Assembly (NCBI GenBank): GCA_963931865.1
Contig: OZ007514.1
Location: 1,268,539-1,332,538 of the forward strand
Source of the DNA: Axinella damicornis
Lineage: Eukaryota > Porifera > Demospongiae > Axinellida > Axinellidae
Length of the DNA: 64,000 nucleotides
Direction: 5' to 3'
Shown here: piece by piece, positions 31,920 through 42,087 of the stretch
Numbering within the stretch: position 1 is the first letter of the stretch
Layout: each line of letters begins with the position of its first letter
Notes under the pieces: generated by a model
What the model was told of the DNA's origin: nothing
The model's input: only the letters and a program-made list of their open reading frames with translations
Database searches by the model: none
Made by a program: the position numbers and the translations under genes

Positions 31920-34098
31920 ATGGCGGAGTTACATGAAGCAATTGCTGGCCTTTGTGTAGTGATTCAGCGCATTGTTCGTTCCTACCAAGTAAGCAGAGAC
32001 CCTTGCAATTTAGATCTCCTTATCTACCAGGTTTCTAAACTGCTAGGAATACTGATAGCAGTCACGTACTGCAGTGACCAATTGCAAGTCCTGGATGCTG
32101 TTGGGCAAAGTTTGACTTTACTTGAAGAACTTCGAAGTTCATCCTCCCTAACTAGTGTGGAGGGCTATGTACCACAACTATCTTCTGGGAATGGCAGGGG
32201 TCGTCCAAGATCCAAGGAGTACCTACTGCATATTGGGTTTAGTTGCTCTAAGGTGGCTGATGTGATTGGAGTGAGCTTGAGCACAATAAGGAGGAGGATG
32301 ACAGAGTATGGACTCACAGTGCATGCCTTATATGCTACTATCAGTGACAGGGAATTGGATGACCTCACTGAGCAAATAAAACAGGATTTTCCCAACTGTG
32401 GATATTGCATGATGCAAGGACACTTGTTGCGTCAAGGCCATTGATCCCACATGCCCGCATCCTTCATAGAATTGATCCTGACGGTGTTGCAATTAGATGG
32501 GCTACAACCGTTCAGAGACGGAAATACACCGTACCTTCACCTCTATCCCTTTGGCATATTGATGAAATTAATCAGGTTAGCAAAAGTAATATTGCTTAAC
32601 TGTGCACATCTCTTTGATCGATTTCGTTTTGTTTTTCAGGTGGAGACTGGTGGTGCATGGTGGAGTAGATGGATTCTCCCAGATACCTGTTTTTCTTAAG
32701 TGTTCAGACAACAACCGTGCAAGTACGGTCTTTCAAGATTTCATAGAAGCATATGGCCTTCCATCACGAGTGAGATGTGATCAGGGTGGAGAAAATGTGG
32801 ATGTATCGCTGTTTATGTTAATGCATGAACTTCGTGGTCCAGGGCGTGGATCAGTGATAGTAGGCAAGAGTGTACACAACCAGCGAATTGAGAGACTGTG
32901 GAGGGATGTCTATCAGGGTGTACTTGGCCTCTATCGTGCTCTCACCTTGAGTCTAGGATGCTGGATCCCAACAATGATATTCACCTGTTCTGCCTTCATT
33001 ACGTATTCATCCCCCGCATCAACGCTCACCTATAGACGCTTGGAAGGTTGCATGGATCAAACATCCCATGAGGTCTGAGCATAATCTGTCTCCAGAACAG
33101 TTATGGACAGCAGGCCTTAACAGCATGGCAGGCTCTTCCTCACACATTGCTAGACTATGAAGTATTTGAGAATATGTCAGAGGTAAGAAGTACCATAATT
33201 TTTATGTGTGATTTGGCCCTACATGCGACATCAAGTAGACCATGAGCTCGAGGCATTGCGCATGTTATGCGTGTCTCTGGGTAATACCCATATAGCCTAG
33301 AAAACCATTCAGTGGGAATGGTGCATGCATGCATAATGTTTTACTTGTGATTTGCTAGTCACGCACACCCCCACAGAGGTCTGGTGTTTTGAGTGAGCAT
33401 TCTTGTCACTATAACATAATATTATGGAATTTGAGATTGCCAATGAAATCAACGAGGTCACACGTAATAATTACTGTGGGATATGTCACCGATCGATCCA
33501 GGAATCAGTTTAAACAGCTCATAAACAAAGGATTTTATTTCGTTGATGGTTCAGCCATCTCCAACGCCGAAAAAGAACGGTTTTACAGCAATACCAGGAT
33601 AATGAAGAAGTCCACCGCTTCGCAGCGGATGTTTTGGGGGTTAGTGGACATCACTGACTACTTGAAGGTAGGGCTACGCGACATATAGTACAGAATGGAA
33701 ATTTCTCTCATAAATTGCTTTCTTAGTGCAATCAGCGCTTCATTACACCTACGCTGGACACACCTCTAGTCTGTGACAAGAAATGCAACTCAACCCACCA
33801 GACATTCTCCGCTGATGCATGTGGGCATCTGGGCATGAGACCAGTGATTTTTGCTTCCTTCATGTACATGTATATAATATCATTGCATAGAGTGAAGCTG
33901 AGCACTATGGCATTGACTGGGGGGGACCAGTGCCTTGTGGAGACTTGGAGACCGTGATTGTTCCAGAAACAAACTGCCCTTTGACAACCTGCGACATGCA
34001 AGAATTACAATCTGTTGTATTACCTCTCGCATCAAGCACTGAGTATGGAGTTGATTTGTATACTAGAACTCTACAGTTTGTTAGCAGGAAATTAGATT
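31920..34098 (+). pseudogene. Decayed rve-type transposase
   Basis: The first 174 codons from the ATG at 31920 include an Arg-rich linker (GRGRPRSKEYLLHIGFSCSK) and an HTH-like segment (VADVIGVSLSTIRRRMTEYG). After a frameshift near 32440 come RWATTVQRRKYTVPSPLSLW-HID (first Asp), then after a T-rich acceptor [36 protein letters not shown] (second Asp) and [12 protein letters not shown] (catalytic Glu). Another frameshift follows near 32950, giving [20 protein letters not shown] and a stop. [15 protein letters not shown] and a C-terminal piece (VPETNCPLTTCDMQEL ... STEYGVDLYTRTLQFVSRKL) end at about 34098. The DDE triad is visible but the frame is broken several times. Confidence 0.85.
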
Positions 34099-34257
34099 AA
34101 CATTGCAGCCCTAATGATCAAAGCTATAGGATAATAAGGAATGATACCGATTTTGATTGGCAGAGATAATGACTTGATACTATGGGTTAACGCAACAAGA
34201 TACACTGTAGGGCAGAACCAAAACGGGAGTTTAATGCCGCTTGCAGTTTTAGCGCTT

Positions 34258-34519
34258 GTTTTAGATCGCTTGCATAAAGTTTTGGACCGCTTGCATAAAG
34301 TTTTGGATCGCTTGCATGAAGTTACGAACGCTTGCATGAAGTTACGAACGCTTGCATGAAGTTTTAGACCGCTTGCATGAAGTTACGACCGCTTGCATAA
34401 AGTTTTGGAACCGCTTGCATAAAGTTTTGGACCGCTTGCATGAAGTTTTAGACCGCTTGCATGAAGTTACGAACGCTTGCATGAAGTTACGAACGCTTGC
34501 ATGAAGTTTCGAACGCTTG
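34258..34519. repeat. Right subterminal iteron array
   Basis: Inverted counterpart of 31541-31850: tandem GCTTGCATGAAGTTACGAAC and GCTTGCATAAAGTTTTGGAC units, about 13 copies. Confidence 0.88.
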
Positions 34520-34560
34520 CATCCGGGATATCGGTTTTTGACACTGATATCACACCATAG

Positions 34561-35249
34561 TATGCATGGGTATAGAACAATTGTCGAGTTTCGAGTTCGA
34601 GTTTCGAGTTCGAGTTTCGAGTTCGAGTTGAATGTCCGGAAGTGGGCTTTCCTGCCAGTACAATGGGTCGCTCGACATCCCTAGACTCTACAGCAGTTCC
34701 ATGGAATACTGGCGGAGAGTGGAGGTTGCTACCGGGGGGGGGGGGGGGGGGGGGGTTTCTCGAGATGCTGTTCACATCCACGCAAAAATAGTAAGTACGC
34801 GGAACAGAGAAATTAGTATTTTGGGGGATGTACAGCCCTATTTAGGGTGAATTTTCTGTGAAGTAATGCTTGTGGCAGTGGGAACGAGGCTAGGTCATGA
34901 TCACTTGTTTGTGCATGGTCACTGACGCTAGTTGGTGTTTGCACTTTGCACAGAAGTCTGTAACGCAGTTGCATGGTTTACCTTTAATTTCCGAGACAGA
35001 AGACTAGTTAGTTAGAGTTCTGTCGTTCCAGTATGATTCGGAGTGAAAACTGTTTACCTTCTTTGCAGAGAATGCTCCGGCATGGCCGAACCTGCCTTGA
35101 ACACTACAAGACACCTCAGCAGTGTGCAGAGAATGCACTGGCATGCATGGCCCGACCCTGGTGGACACTCAGATAATATGTCTTAGTTCAGCTGATATGC
35201 ATGGTTCTGCAGTTCCCAGGATGAATCACTGTACCTGTGTGCTCAGTCA
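34561..35249. other. Spacer with GAGTTCGAGTTTC repeat and poly(G)
   Basis: Holds a short GAGTTTCGAGTTC repeat (about 34583-34629) and a 22-base G run (34734-34755). No gene recognised. Confidence 0.6.
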
Positions 35250-36432
35250 TCACAGAGTCGGTAGACTCTGTATGTAGGGATACGACGTACACGCAATATA
35301 TGATAATACAAAAAAATCTCTCCAAATCTCAGAAACGGTACACTTATAAGCCTTTATAACCACATACCGTTCATCTTCGAGTGCTTTCATCACCAACAAG
35401 ACTCCTCGCATCGCGAAAACCCGTCGCGAAAGTACCACACCAGGCACTCGCAAAACGGGCAAATTGTTTTTCTTTCTTCTTCTTCTTTCTTTCTTTCTTT
35501 CTTTCTTCAGACAACTTAGCTCAACGTTGCCTCAATCTGTCACGATGGTTTTCGCACGAAACAGCAGCATTTTCAACCGAGCAGTGCAACGTCCCATCGC
35601 TTTTTCGCTACCTCCAAGTCTTCACCAAGCGGCTGCAGCTGCCCACTCAATAACTATGGCTTCGTTTGTCACGCCATTTTCACGTTTGTACGCATGCGCA
35701 CTTTAACGAGCACTTAGCAACGATACGTAATTATTACTCAAGATCGCTGAATTAGAAACAGTGGGGAAGATACGATGTGTTGTCAAACGAGGCACTCTTC
35801 TGAGGTTAGTCCCTGTACGCATGATTTAGCTAAGCTTATATTGCTACCTATACTGTATTCTGTGAGCAGGGTGAATGCCTATCTCAACTCTCAACACCCA
35901 TATGAATGTCCCTACTATAAACTGCCTATGCCATGGTCTTCAGACAGGGAGAACTCAGTGGCTTTGTCATCCATCTAGGGAACAGTTGACTTGAGATGCC
36001 CGGGCCTGATTCTTCAGCCAATGCTGGAAGTGTAATACCTGAGTAATATTGTCCACATACCAAGGCAAGGACACCTACTGCCCAGGTGCCTGTGAGGTCA
36101 CTGACTTCTGCAGCAAACTTCAGCTCAAACATGCGCCTGCTGCCCCCCAAAAATTACATAAACAAGTAATAAAAAACATTAAAAATGTATCAGGATGTAG
36201 GGATACCAGAACGGCAAAAAGTAAGGAAACAAGAGGGATGATCGAACATAACAGTGAAGTATACAATCACCCCTACATATCTTTTTTCATTGTACATGTA
36301 TAAGGAAGAAGATCTCTGTAGGGGTGATTGTATACTTCACTGTTATGTTCGATCATCCCTCTTGTTTCCTTACTTTTTGCCGTTCTGGTATCCCTACATC
36401 CTGATACATTTTTAATGTTTTTTATTACTTGT
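35250..36432. repeat. Long inverted repeat, left copy
   Basis: 35250-35760 is closely similar to the reverse complement of 41350-41890. Both encode, on opposite strands, the same apparent frame (GVLLVMKALEDERYVVIKAY / GVLLVMKTLEDERYVVIKAY). Similarity reappears at 36000-36150 (CATGCGCCTGCTGC) and ends in a hairpin at 36162-36432. The (TTCT)n at 35466-35507 has its counterpart at 41610-41645. The frame of about 70 codons shared by both may be non-coding. Confidence 0.8.
36162..36432. repeat. Near-perfect hairpin, about 120-bp arms
   Basis: ACAAGTAATAAAAAACATTA ... GTGAAGTATACAATCACCCC is followed after a short loop by GGGGTGATTGTATACTTCAC ... TTTTTTATTACTTGT. The arms match almost base for base. 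A sister hairpin is at 40806-41078. Confidence 0.92.
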
Positions 36433-36475
36433 GCTAATATAAACAGGCAGAATGAAAATCAGTTTATTTCATTTC

Positions 36476-36498
36476 GGGGGGGGGGGGGGGGGGGGGGG
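36476..36498. repeat. Poly(G) tract
   Basis: 23 consecutive G, right after ATTTCATTTC. May be a real G-quadruplex-prone run or an assembly-sensitive homopolymer. Confidence 0.9.
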
Positions 36499-36509
36499 TT
36501 GGGTTGGTT

Positions 36510-37190
36510 TGGTGCTAATGCTGAAAATCTTCAATGTAAGCAAGATTAGTGCAAATCTATGCTCATTTCTAGAAAAAGAAAATGTCCAGAGTTGACTGTT
36601 TGTGGTCAAGTATTTGAACAGGTGGAAAGCTTTACTACTCACCTCCGACCTGACATGGTCTAAGCATACTCATTTCTCGAAGAAAAAAAATGTCCAGAGT
36701 TGACTGTTTCAGAAAGATATCAAACTGGCATTGAAACTGCTTGAGGAGTCCAGAAGTTTGCCCTCAGGATATCGGTGTAGCAAGAGCTATTACATGAGCT
36801 ATGAGGACCTACTGGACACCTTCCAGCTTCCTGACCTATCAATGAGGAGCTCAGACTATCATTACTGTTTAAGATTGTACGAGTCATTCTTTTCCCGTCC
36901 AACATTTTTGTAACCATGAAGTCCACACCACATCAGACTAAACCGTACATGTATCGTCAACCTTTTTGCTCATACCAACTCCTTCCTTTATTCATTTGTG
37001 CCTCACACTTTCTCTGCATGCTTTACCTAGTCACAGAATATGACAACTCTGTCTACTTTAAGAATGCATTTTTTTCCTCACTCTACGTACCTTAGATGTT
37101 TCTGTTTTTGTGTGTCTTGGGGGTACTACTCATTAGCTATATTATGCTATTCCTGTATATCCCTTGCTGTTGCATAAAATTTCATAGGAA
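36510..37190 (+). mobile_element. Decayed LINE 3' fragment
   Basis: Plus-strand fragments in several frames: CKSMLISRKRKCPELTVCGQ, LEGVQKFALRI-like, MSYEDLLDTFQLPDLSMRS and then MKSTPHQTKPYMYRQPF. They follow the order of the C-terminal part of the RT region in the LINE at 15.6 kb (CKYMLISRK, LEGVQRFASRI). Part of the sequence is duplicated (AAAATGTCCAGAGTTGACTG at 36580 and 36690). Heavily mutated, no tail identified with certainty. Confidence 0.7.
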
Positions 37191-37448
37191 AAAATAACAA
37201 CAAAACCCCCCGCTTTTATCATGCATTATATTAGCGGCAAGAACTTCCTGTGGGTGGAGCTTCACGGATGTGATCGACATCGACACCCCGGAATACACGC
37301 TGGAGTTAGTCTCGCCAAGGATAATTAAAACGGAATTGGCAAAGTACAATTGGCACCTACACTTTGGAGTGTTTGGCTGGCTGCGCATGTGCCGACTGCA
37401 CTTAAAAAAAAAAAAAAAGATGGTTGAAGGCACTTGATGAGAAGTTAA

Positions 37449-38142
37449 GGTTACGGGATACCCAATAACTAATTAGGTAATTAAGTGGGCGTAACTTCCT
37501 GTATTAGGCCAATTAAATGGGCATGACTTCCTGTACGCATGCGCCTAACCAAGGCAGCTGCTGTCCTGCCATAGTGAAGACGTGTTCGTGATGGCCACTG
37601 ATTTTCGACGTCAAACGTCTTCGCTGCCGTTCAGTGTAGGGTGTGCGCTGTTACCGCGAGTGAAAGTGAGGTACCTGTTGCAGTGCCAGAGACAGCAGAA
37701 CAGCGATAGTCGGCTCTTTCCGTGAAGTAGTACGTGCTGAAAGGGGGACGGTTTGACCTCTATGACTTCCACTTTCGACTTCCGTCGATTCTATCTCTCA
37801 TCGTAGACCTCCCCGGGCTTTCACTATGGTCTCTGTCACCATTATCGGCAAGGTAGGTCTCGATAAAGTACGATCTGTGCTCTGAATGTCCCTTTCTATC
37901 TCCAAAATTTGACGTCAAAAAATCCTTGTAACAGAGTCGTACGATAACTGCACGCAGTGCATGTACCCTAGCGCTTATAACGCTGATCTCCGCAGCATCC
38001 AATGATACATCTCTTGTACTTCATAGTGCGTGAGCCTTGCTTACTAGGGTGAGCCAGAACGAGCTCCACATTAGTTGTAAAACTAGGAAGCCACGCCCAC
38101 TTAATTAATCAGACGTTAATTACATTTGGGTATCCCGTAACC
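37449..38142. mobile_element. MITE with TTAA target and GGTTACGGGATACCC ends
   Basis: GGTTACGGGATACCCAA at the left and the inverted copy at the right, flanked by TTAA on both sides; subterminal AATTAAGTGGGCG repeats at both ends. 694 bp. TTAA suggests piggyBac mobilisation. The related copy at 49624-50210 shares only the outer ends. An 80-codon minus-strand frame inside is unassigned. Confidence 0.82.
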
Positions 38143-38159
38143 TTAATGATTGTATGCAG

Positions 38160-38680
38160 GAGTGGGCTCCTGTGAGAGGTGACTTCACCATCATTTTTTT
38201 TCCCCTTGGCTGTTTCAACGTTCCTATACAGTGTGGCTAGTGGATGCACCACATCTATGAGGAAGATATCCTGCACTACTGTTGTTTTAGCTGACCATAA
38301 CGTACTAGAGCAAGTGCGCATCCAGGACAGCCTGCTAATTCCTTTGCACTGTTGTAACTGTGTTGGGAGGGAGGATCAAGTCTGCAAGAGGTGTGTATAA
38401 CTGACTCATACATTGCAGTGTGAGTGGCTGTTCCTGCTTGAGATCAAAGCAACCGATCAGTTTTTACAACTTGTTTTTATGAATTATTGGTCAACCTCCA
38501 CCGTTCTTAGTTACATTTTGTAGCTCATCAGTGAAGAGTTTGTTTAATTCTCCTTTCAGCTAGAAAAGCACAGACTTGTTACAGTATGGACACTGCAAGG
38601 AAAGTGTGCTCCTCTTTGGTTCCCAACCCCATCTACAAAACTGAGGTTCCTGTGTATGAGGAGATTGCCGGTCAAGCACT
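38160..38680 (+). other. Possible exon pieces near an Ig-domain relic
   Basis: A 73-codon plus-strand frame (38179-38400) ends near a donor-like GTGTGTAT and contains HCCNCVGREDQVCKRC, a Cys-rich tail. Around 38590-38680 another frame reads VCSSLVPNPIYKTEVPVYEE, resembling a cytoplasmic tail with two tyrosines. I cannot join these pieces into a gene. Confidence 0.22.
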
Positions 38681-38684
38681 TTGG

Positions 38685-38830
38685 AGGTGGGTGGACTCAG
38701 TTATCAGGACAAGGGTGTCTACCAGTGTGAAGTGAGGCACAATGCTTGGGATGTTGTAATCGGCAAGAACAGCTCTCTGCTTCAGTTGCAATGTGAGAAT
38801 TCAGCAGCAGATGCTGTTAGTATCATGTAG
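38685..38830 (+). pseudogene. Ig-like domain fragment
   Basis: One plus-strand frame reads TLEVGGLSYQDKGVYQCEVR then HNAWDVVIGKNSSLLQLQC. The D-x-G-x-Y-x-C signature with a preceding L-x-V-x-x-L is the F-strand hallmark of immunoglobulin domains. The rest of the domain is absent and a stop lies just upstream (about 38655), so it is an isolated exon or relic. A possible phase-1 donor (CAAT|GTGAGA) follows. Confidence 0.55.
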
Positions 38831-38839
38831 TGCCTACAT

Positions 38840-39167
38840 GTAATATAATGTGTTTTGACTTGCAGATGTACTAGTACAAAAGGAGAAGGATTATTGACTG
38901 GTTCTAAAAAGCAACGTGTGATGGTAAAAGTGGATCAACATTCTTAGTTATAATTTTCGGCTAGCTAGCGCTAGTGGACTATAGCTATACAACGGCACAA
39001 TCACATACAACGAGCACATTCAAAGTGAGACTAAGCAAAGAACAGAAGACCATGACAGATTATAGGCAGGCTTGCCTCATAATATTATTGCCCTGCTATC
39101 AGCTTGTATAGCAGACATCACTATTTTGGGTTCAAAGGTCATCTCCCAGTATTCGCACCTCATCCTT
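38840..39167. other. Unassigned spacer
   Basis: No gene or repeat structure recognised. Confidence 0.35.
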
Positions 39168-39231
39168 GGTCTCGCGGGCCAGCCTCTCGCCCCGTAGTGG
39201 GTACGGGTACCGGGTGTGGCCTGCGAGACTA
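39168..39231. repeat. Mini hairpin element, GGTCTCGCGGGCCAG type
   Basis: GGTCTCGCGGGCCAGCCTC and the right half ending GGCCTGCGAGACTA are partly complementary. Same family as 31011-31066. Confidence 0.65.
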
Positions 39232-39786
39232 CGCTGGAGTCTGTATACGGGCACTTTGCCCATTTGGATAAATCAATCCACGGAATAAGTGATGTTCGAA
39301 CGTGAGTGCAATCCGCTGTATTTATTATATATTAGCCCCACAATATGCCATGCATTCTCCTAGTTATACCTACCGCGGTATATCGGCTGCGCGACAACTC
39401 GAACTCGAACTCGACGATCTCGAACTCGAAGTCGAAGTTTATCCATCCCGCAAATGATGCAGCGGCTGTATACATATATATATACGGCCGGAACAACTAC
39501 TGGTTCACGTGATCACTAGCCCCGCCCCCAAACTATTGCTGACGTCCTTGCTTGGGGATAGTTTCGATCTGCAGCAAACCGCATCATGTGGGGAGACACC
39601 ATCAAACTACAAGGGAAGGAGGAGCTAGGGAGGGAGGGAGGGAGGTGGGAGAGAACTAGAGAAGTGGTACACAAGCAGGGCATAAAATCAGAAGCATTGA
39701 TAATTTGGCACTGCACACCAGGAGAATGTTGTGGATTAGAGACACATACAATAAGGAATAAGGACAGCCACACTAGGTGAGGTGCT

Positions 39787-40115
39787 CTATTTCTGTGACA
39801 GTTGTTGGGTCAGTTTCATCTCAATCTCTGTGGCCAGTCTGTTCTCTTGAACTGCGGCAGACTGCAATGCCTGCACTACCCTCAACCAAGTGTAGGGGTG
39901 TCTTGCTTGTTTCTTCCACAGTGAGAAGACATTACTGAAGCAGAGGTTGGTATCTCCTGGACTGACAAGTGCGATTGCATCCAGTCTATGGTGGTCTAGC
40001 CCCAGCTGCACGCCCATGTCCCTCCACTTGCTTGGGATCTCGGCAGCCACTTCATTCATGAGGTCTGCCAGCTCTGGTTCACTGTCCAAGCCAGATGGGT
40101 ACTTGCTATGCAGGT
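39787..40115 (-). CDS. Death-domain terminal exon
   Basis: The exon starts after CCTACTCAG, in phase 1, and runs to a stop at 39787. It encodes LHSKYPSGLDSEPELADLMN, VAAEIPSKWRDMGVQLGLDH, HRLDAIALVSPGDTNLCFSN, VFSLWKKQARHPYTWLRVVQ, ending ALQSAAVQENRLATEIEMKL-TQQLSQK. The spacing of KWRDMGVQLGL, the LW helix and the YTWLRVVQAL core is that of a complete death domain. It lies about 3.1 kb downstream of gene B's ZU5 exon on the same strand and could be its final exon, as in ZU5-UPA-DD proteins. However, the donor I can see at the end of the ZU5 exon is phase 2, so a missing exon or a separate gene is possible. Confidence 0.75.
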
Positions 40116-40119
40116 CTGA

Positions 40120-40800
40120 GTAGGCAGACGTAAATATTGGAAGTATTCATCTACAGCTACAACAGCGGGTCAAGGGTACTGATGACCTGGCTCATGACGG
40201 AGTGAAAATATTTGTGATGGTGTTGAGTTGGGGGATGCGAGACAGACAGCTACCCATATATATTTTATAATTGTTCCTGGGCAAAGACAGCCTGACATTC
40301 AAGAAGAGATTGTACCGGGGTACTTTTCATCTATAGACAGTTCACAAAGCACTAGCAGTGTGTATAATGTGTCTCCATGAGGCTTGTTTGCACGTGTATA
40401 CCTCCTACCTTTCTCTCGTTGGCCATGTGTCCTGTTTACAACTGCAGCACCAGAAGCAGCAGCAGCTATATACAAGTGAGAACAACACCTTTGATATGAA
40501 ATTGCCACACGTATGTCATCTAAATTTCCGCCCCAAGTATATTGCTTAGATACCTTGTGGAGGCTGCTGTGGTGGTAGGGGGTCAGATTGTATGGTGAGG
40601 AAAGTAGAAGGCTCCTTCGCTCCTTGGAGGGTCACTTGGTGACACAATCCTGCTGGCTGCTGCGTATCCCTCCGCATCCATTCCAATTGCAAGCAGGGGG
40701 ACCAGACGGAGCCAGAGTTGTCCACTTGCTCTTTAATTATCTAGTGCGGAGAAGTAGTTGAAATATTGACCACACAGGTCTTTAGTTAGCAGTAACATAA
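40120..40800. other. Unassigned spacer
   Basis: No gene recognised. Confidence 0.35.
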
Positions 40801-40805
40801 CTGAT

Positions 40806-41078
40806 ACAAGTAATAAAAAACATTTAAAATGTAACAGGATGTAGGGATACCAGAACCGCAAAAAGTAAGGAAACAAGGTAGGGATGATCACACAAAACAG
40901 TGAAGTATACAACCCCCTACAGAGATCTTTTTCCATAATATGTGTATAATGAAAAAAGATATGTAGGGGGATTGTATACTTCACTGTTTTGTGTGATCAT
41001 CCCTACCTTGTTTCCTTACTTTTTGCGGTTCTGGTATCCCTACATCCTGTTACATTTTAAATGTTTTTTATTACTTGT
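40806..41078. repeat. Near-perfect hairpin, about 120-bp arms
   Basis: ACAAGTAATAAAAAACATTT ... GTGAAGTATACAACCCCC and the inverted arm after a short loop. Sister of 36162-36432 with the same arm order but a number of substitutions, most of them compensated in the opposite arm. Confidence 0.92.
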
Positions 41079-41890
41079 TTATGTCATTTTTTTTAGCAGC
41101 AGGCGCATGCATACTGGACTCTGGCATTTACACTGCCAGCAATGGCTGAAGAATCAGACCCAAGCATCTCAAAAGCCAACCCTTTTCTGGATGGATACTA
41201 AGCCAGTGCTCCCTGAGCTGAAGTAGTATACATGTAGGTAAAATAGCTATACCAGATAGTAGTAGTGACACATTGTTGAGTCTTTAGATAGCATTCACCC
41301 CTCTCACAGAACACAGTCTACCTCAGTCTATAGTTACGGTAACACAACAGCAAGGCACTTCTAATTCAGCGATCTTGAATAATAATTACGTATCGTTGCT
41401 AAGTGATCGTTTAAGTGCGCATGCGTACAAACATGAAAATGGCGTGACAAATGAAGCCATAGTTGTTGAGTGGGCAGCTGTAGCCGCCTGGTGAAGACCT
41501 GGAGGTTACCAAAAAGCGATGGGCTGGTGCACTGCTCGGTGTAAAATGCTGCTGTTTCGTGCGAAAACCATCATGAGGGATTGAGGCGACGTTGAGCTAG
41601 CCCATCTGAAAGAAAGAAGAAAGAAGAAAGAAGAAGAAAGAAAAACAATTTGCCCGTTTTGCGAGTACCTGGTGCGGTACTTTCGCGACGGTTTTTCGCG
41701 ACGCGAGGAGTCTTGTTGGTCATGAAAACACTCGAAGATGAACGGTATGTGGTTATAAAGGCTTATAAGTGTACCGTTTCTGAGATTTGGAGAGATTCTT
41801 TTGTATTAGCATATATTGCGTGTACGTCGTATCCCTACATACAGAGTCTACCGACTCTGCGATACCAAGTACAAAAAAGTTTAACTGCTA
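40806..41890. repeat. Long inverted repeat, right copy
   Basis: Reverse-complement counterpart of 35250-36432: hairpin at 40806-41078, GCAGCAGGCGCATGC at about 41096, then 41350-41890. Together the two copies enclose 4.4 kb. Confidence 0.8.
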
Positions 41891-42087
41891 CCTGCATGTA
41901 ATGTCAGCAGAGTTCGGCCGGCTTTGATTCTTCCAATGACAATTAACATAATTATGTCCAATCAAGCTGTGATTTGCCAATGCCGATTAACTTATGCAGT
42001 AATCCACTACATAATGATGGACTCAAAAACAGTTTGAAGAGGATGGATTCCATTTCTCGATCAGCTGAATAACAAAAATTTCCACTA

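Larger units (their letters stand above)
31503..34560 (+). mobile_element. 3.06-kb DDE (rve/IS3EU-like) transposon with iteron ends
   Basis: CTATGGTGTGATATCAGTGT at the left and its inverted copy at the right, flanked by TATG (31499-31502 and 34561-34564). Inside each end lies an array of about 13-15 units of roughly 20 bp (TTCATGCAAGCGTTCGTAAC and AACTTTATGCAAGCGGTCCA), in opposite orientation. The interior carries a decayed transposase (31920-34098). Assignment to IS3EU-like elements rests on my recall of the integrase family; the 4-bp target duplication is as read and could be shorter or longer. Confidence 0.88.

Noticed and set aside
34734..34755. Poly(G) tract as a deliberate regulatory G-quadruplex
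   Set aside because: Homopolymer length is unreliable in assemblies and nothing nearby supports a function.
35250..35462. Conserved 70-codon gene present twice (also 41650-41901)
   Set aside because: The apparent conservation comes from the two inverted copies of one long repeat; no family recognised and no independent evidence of coding.
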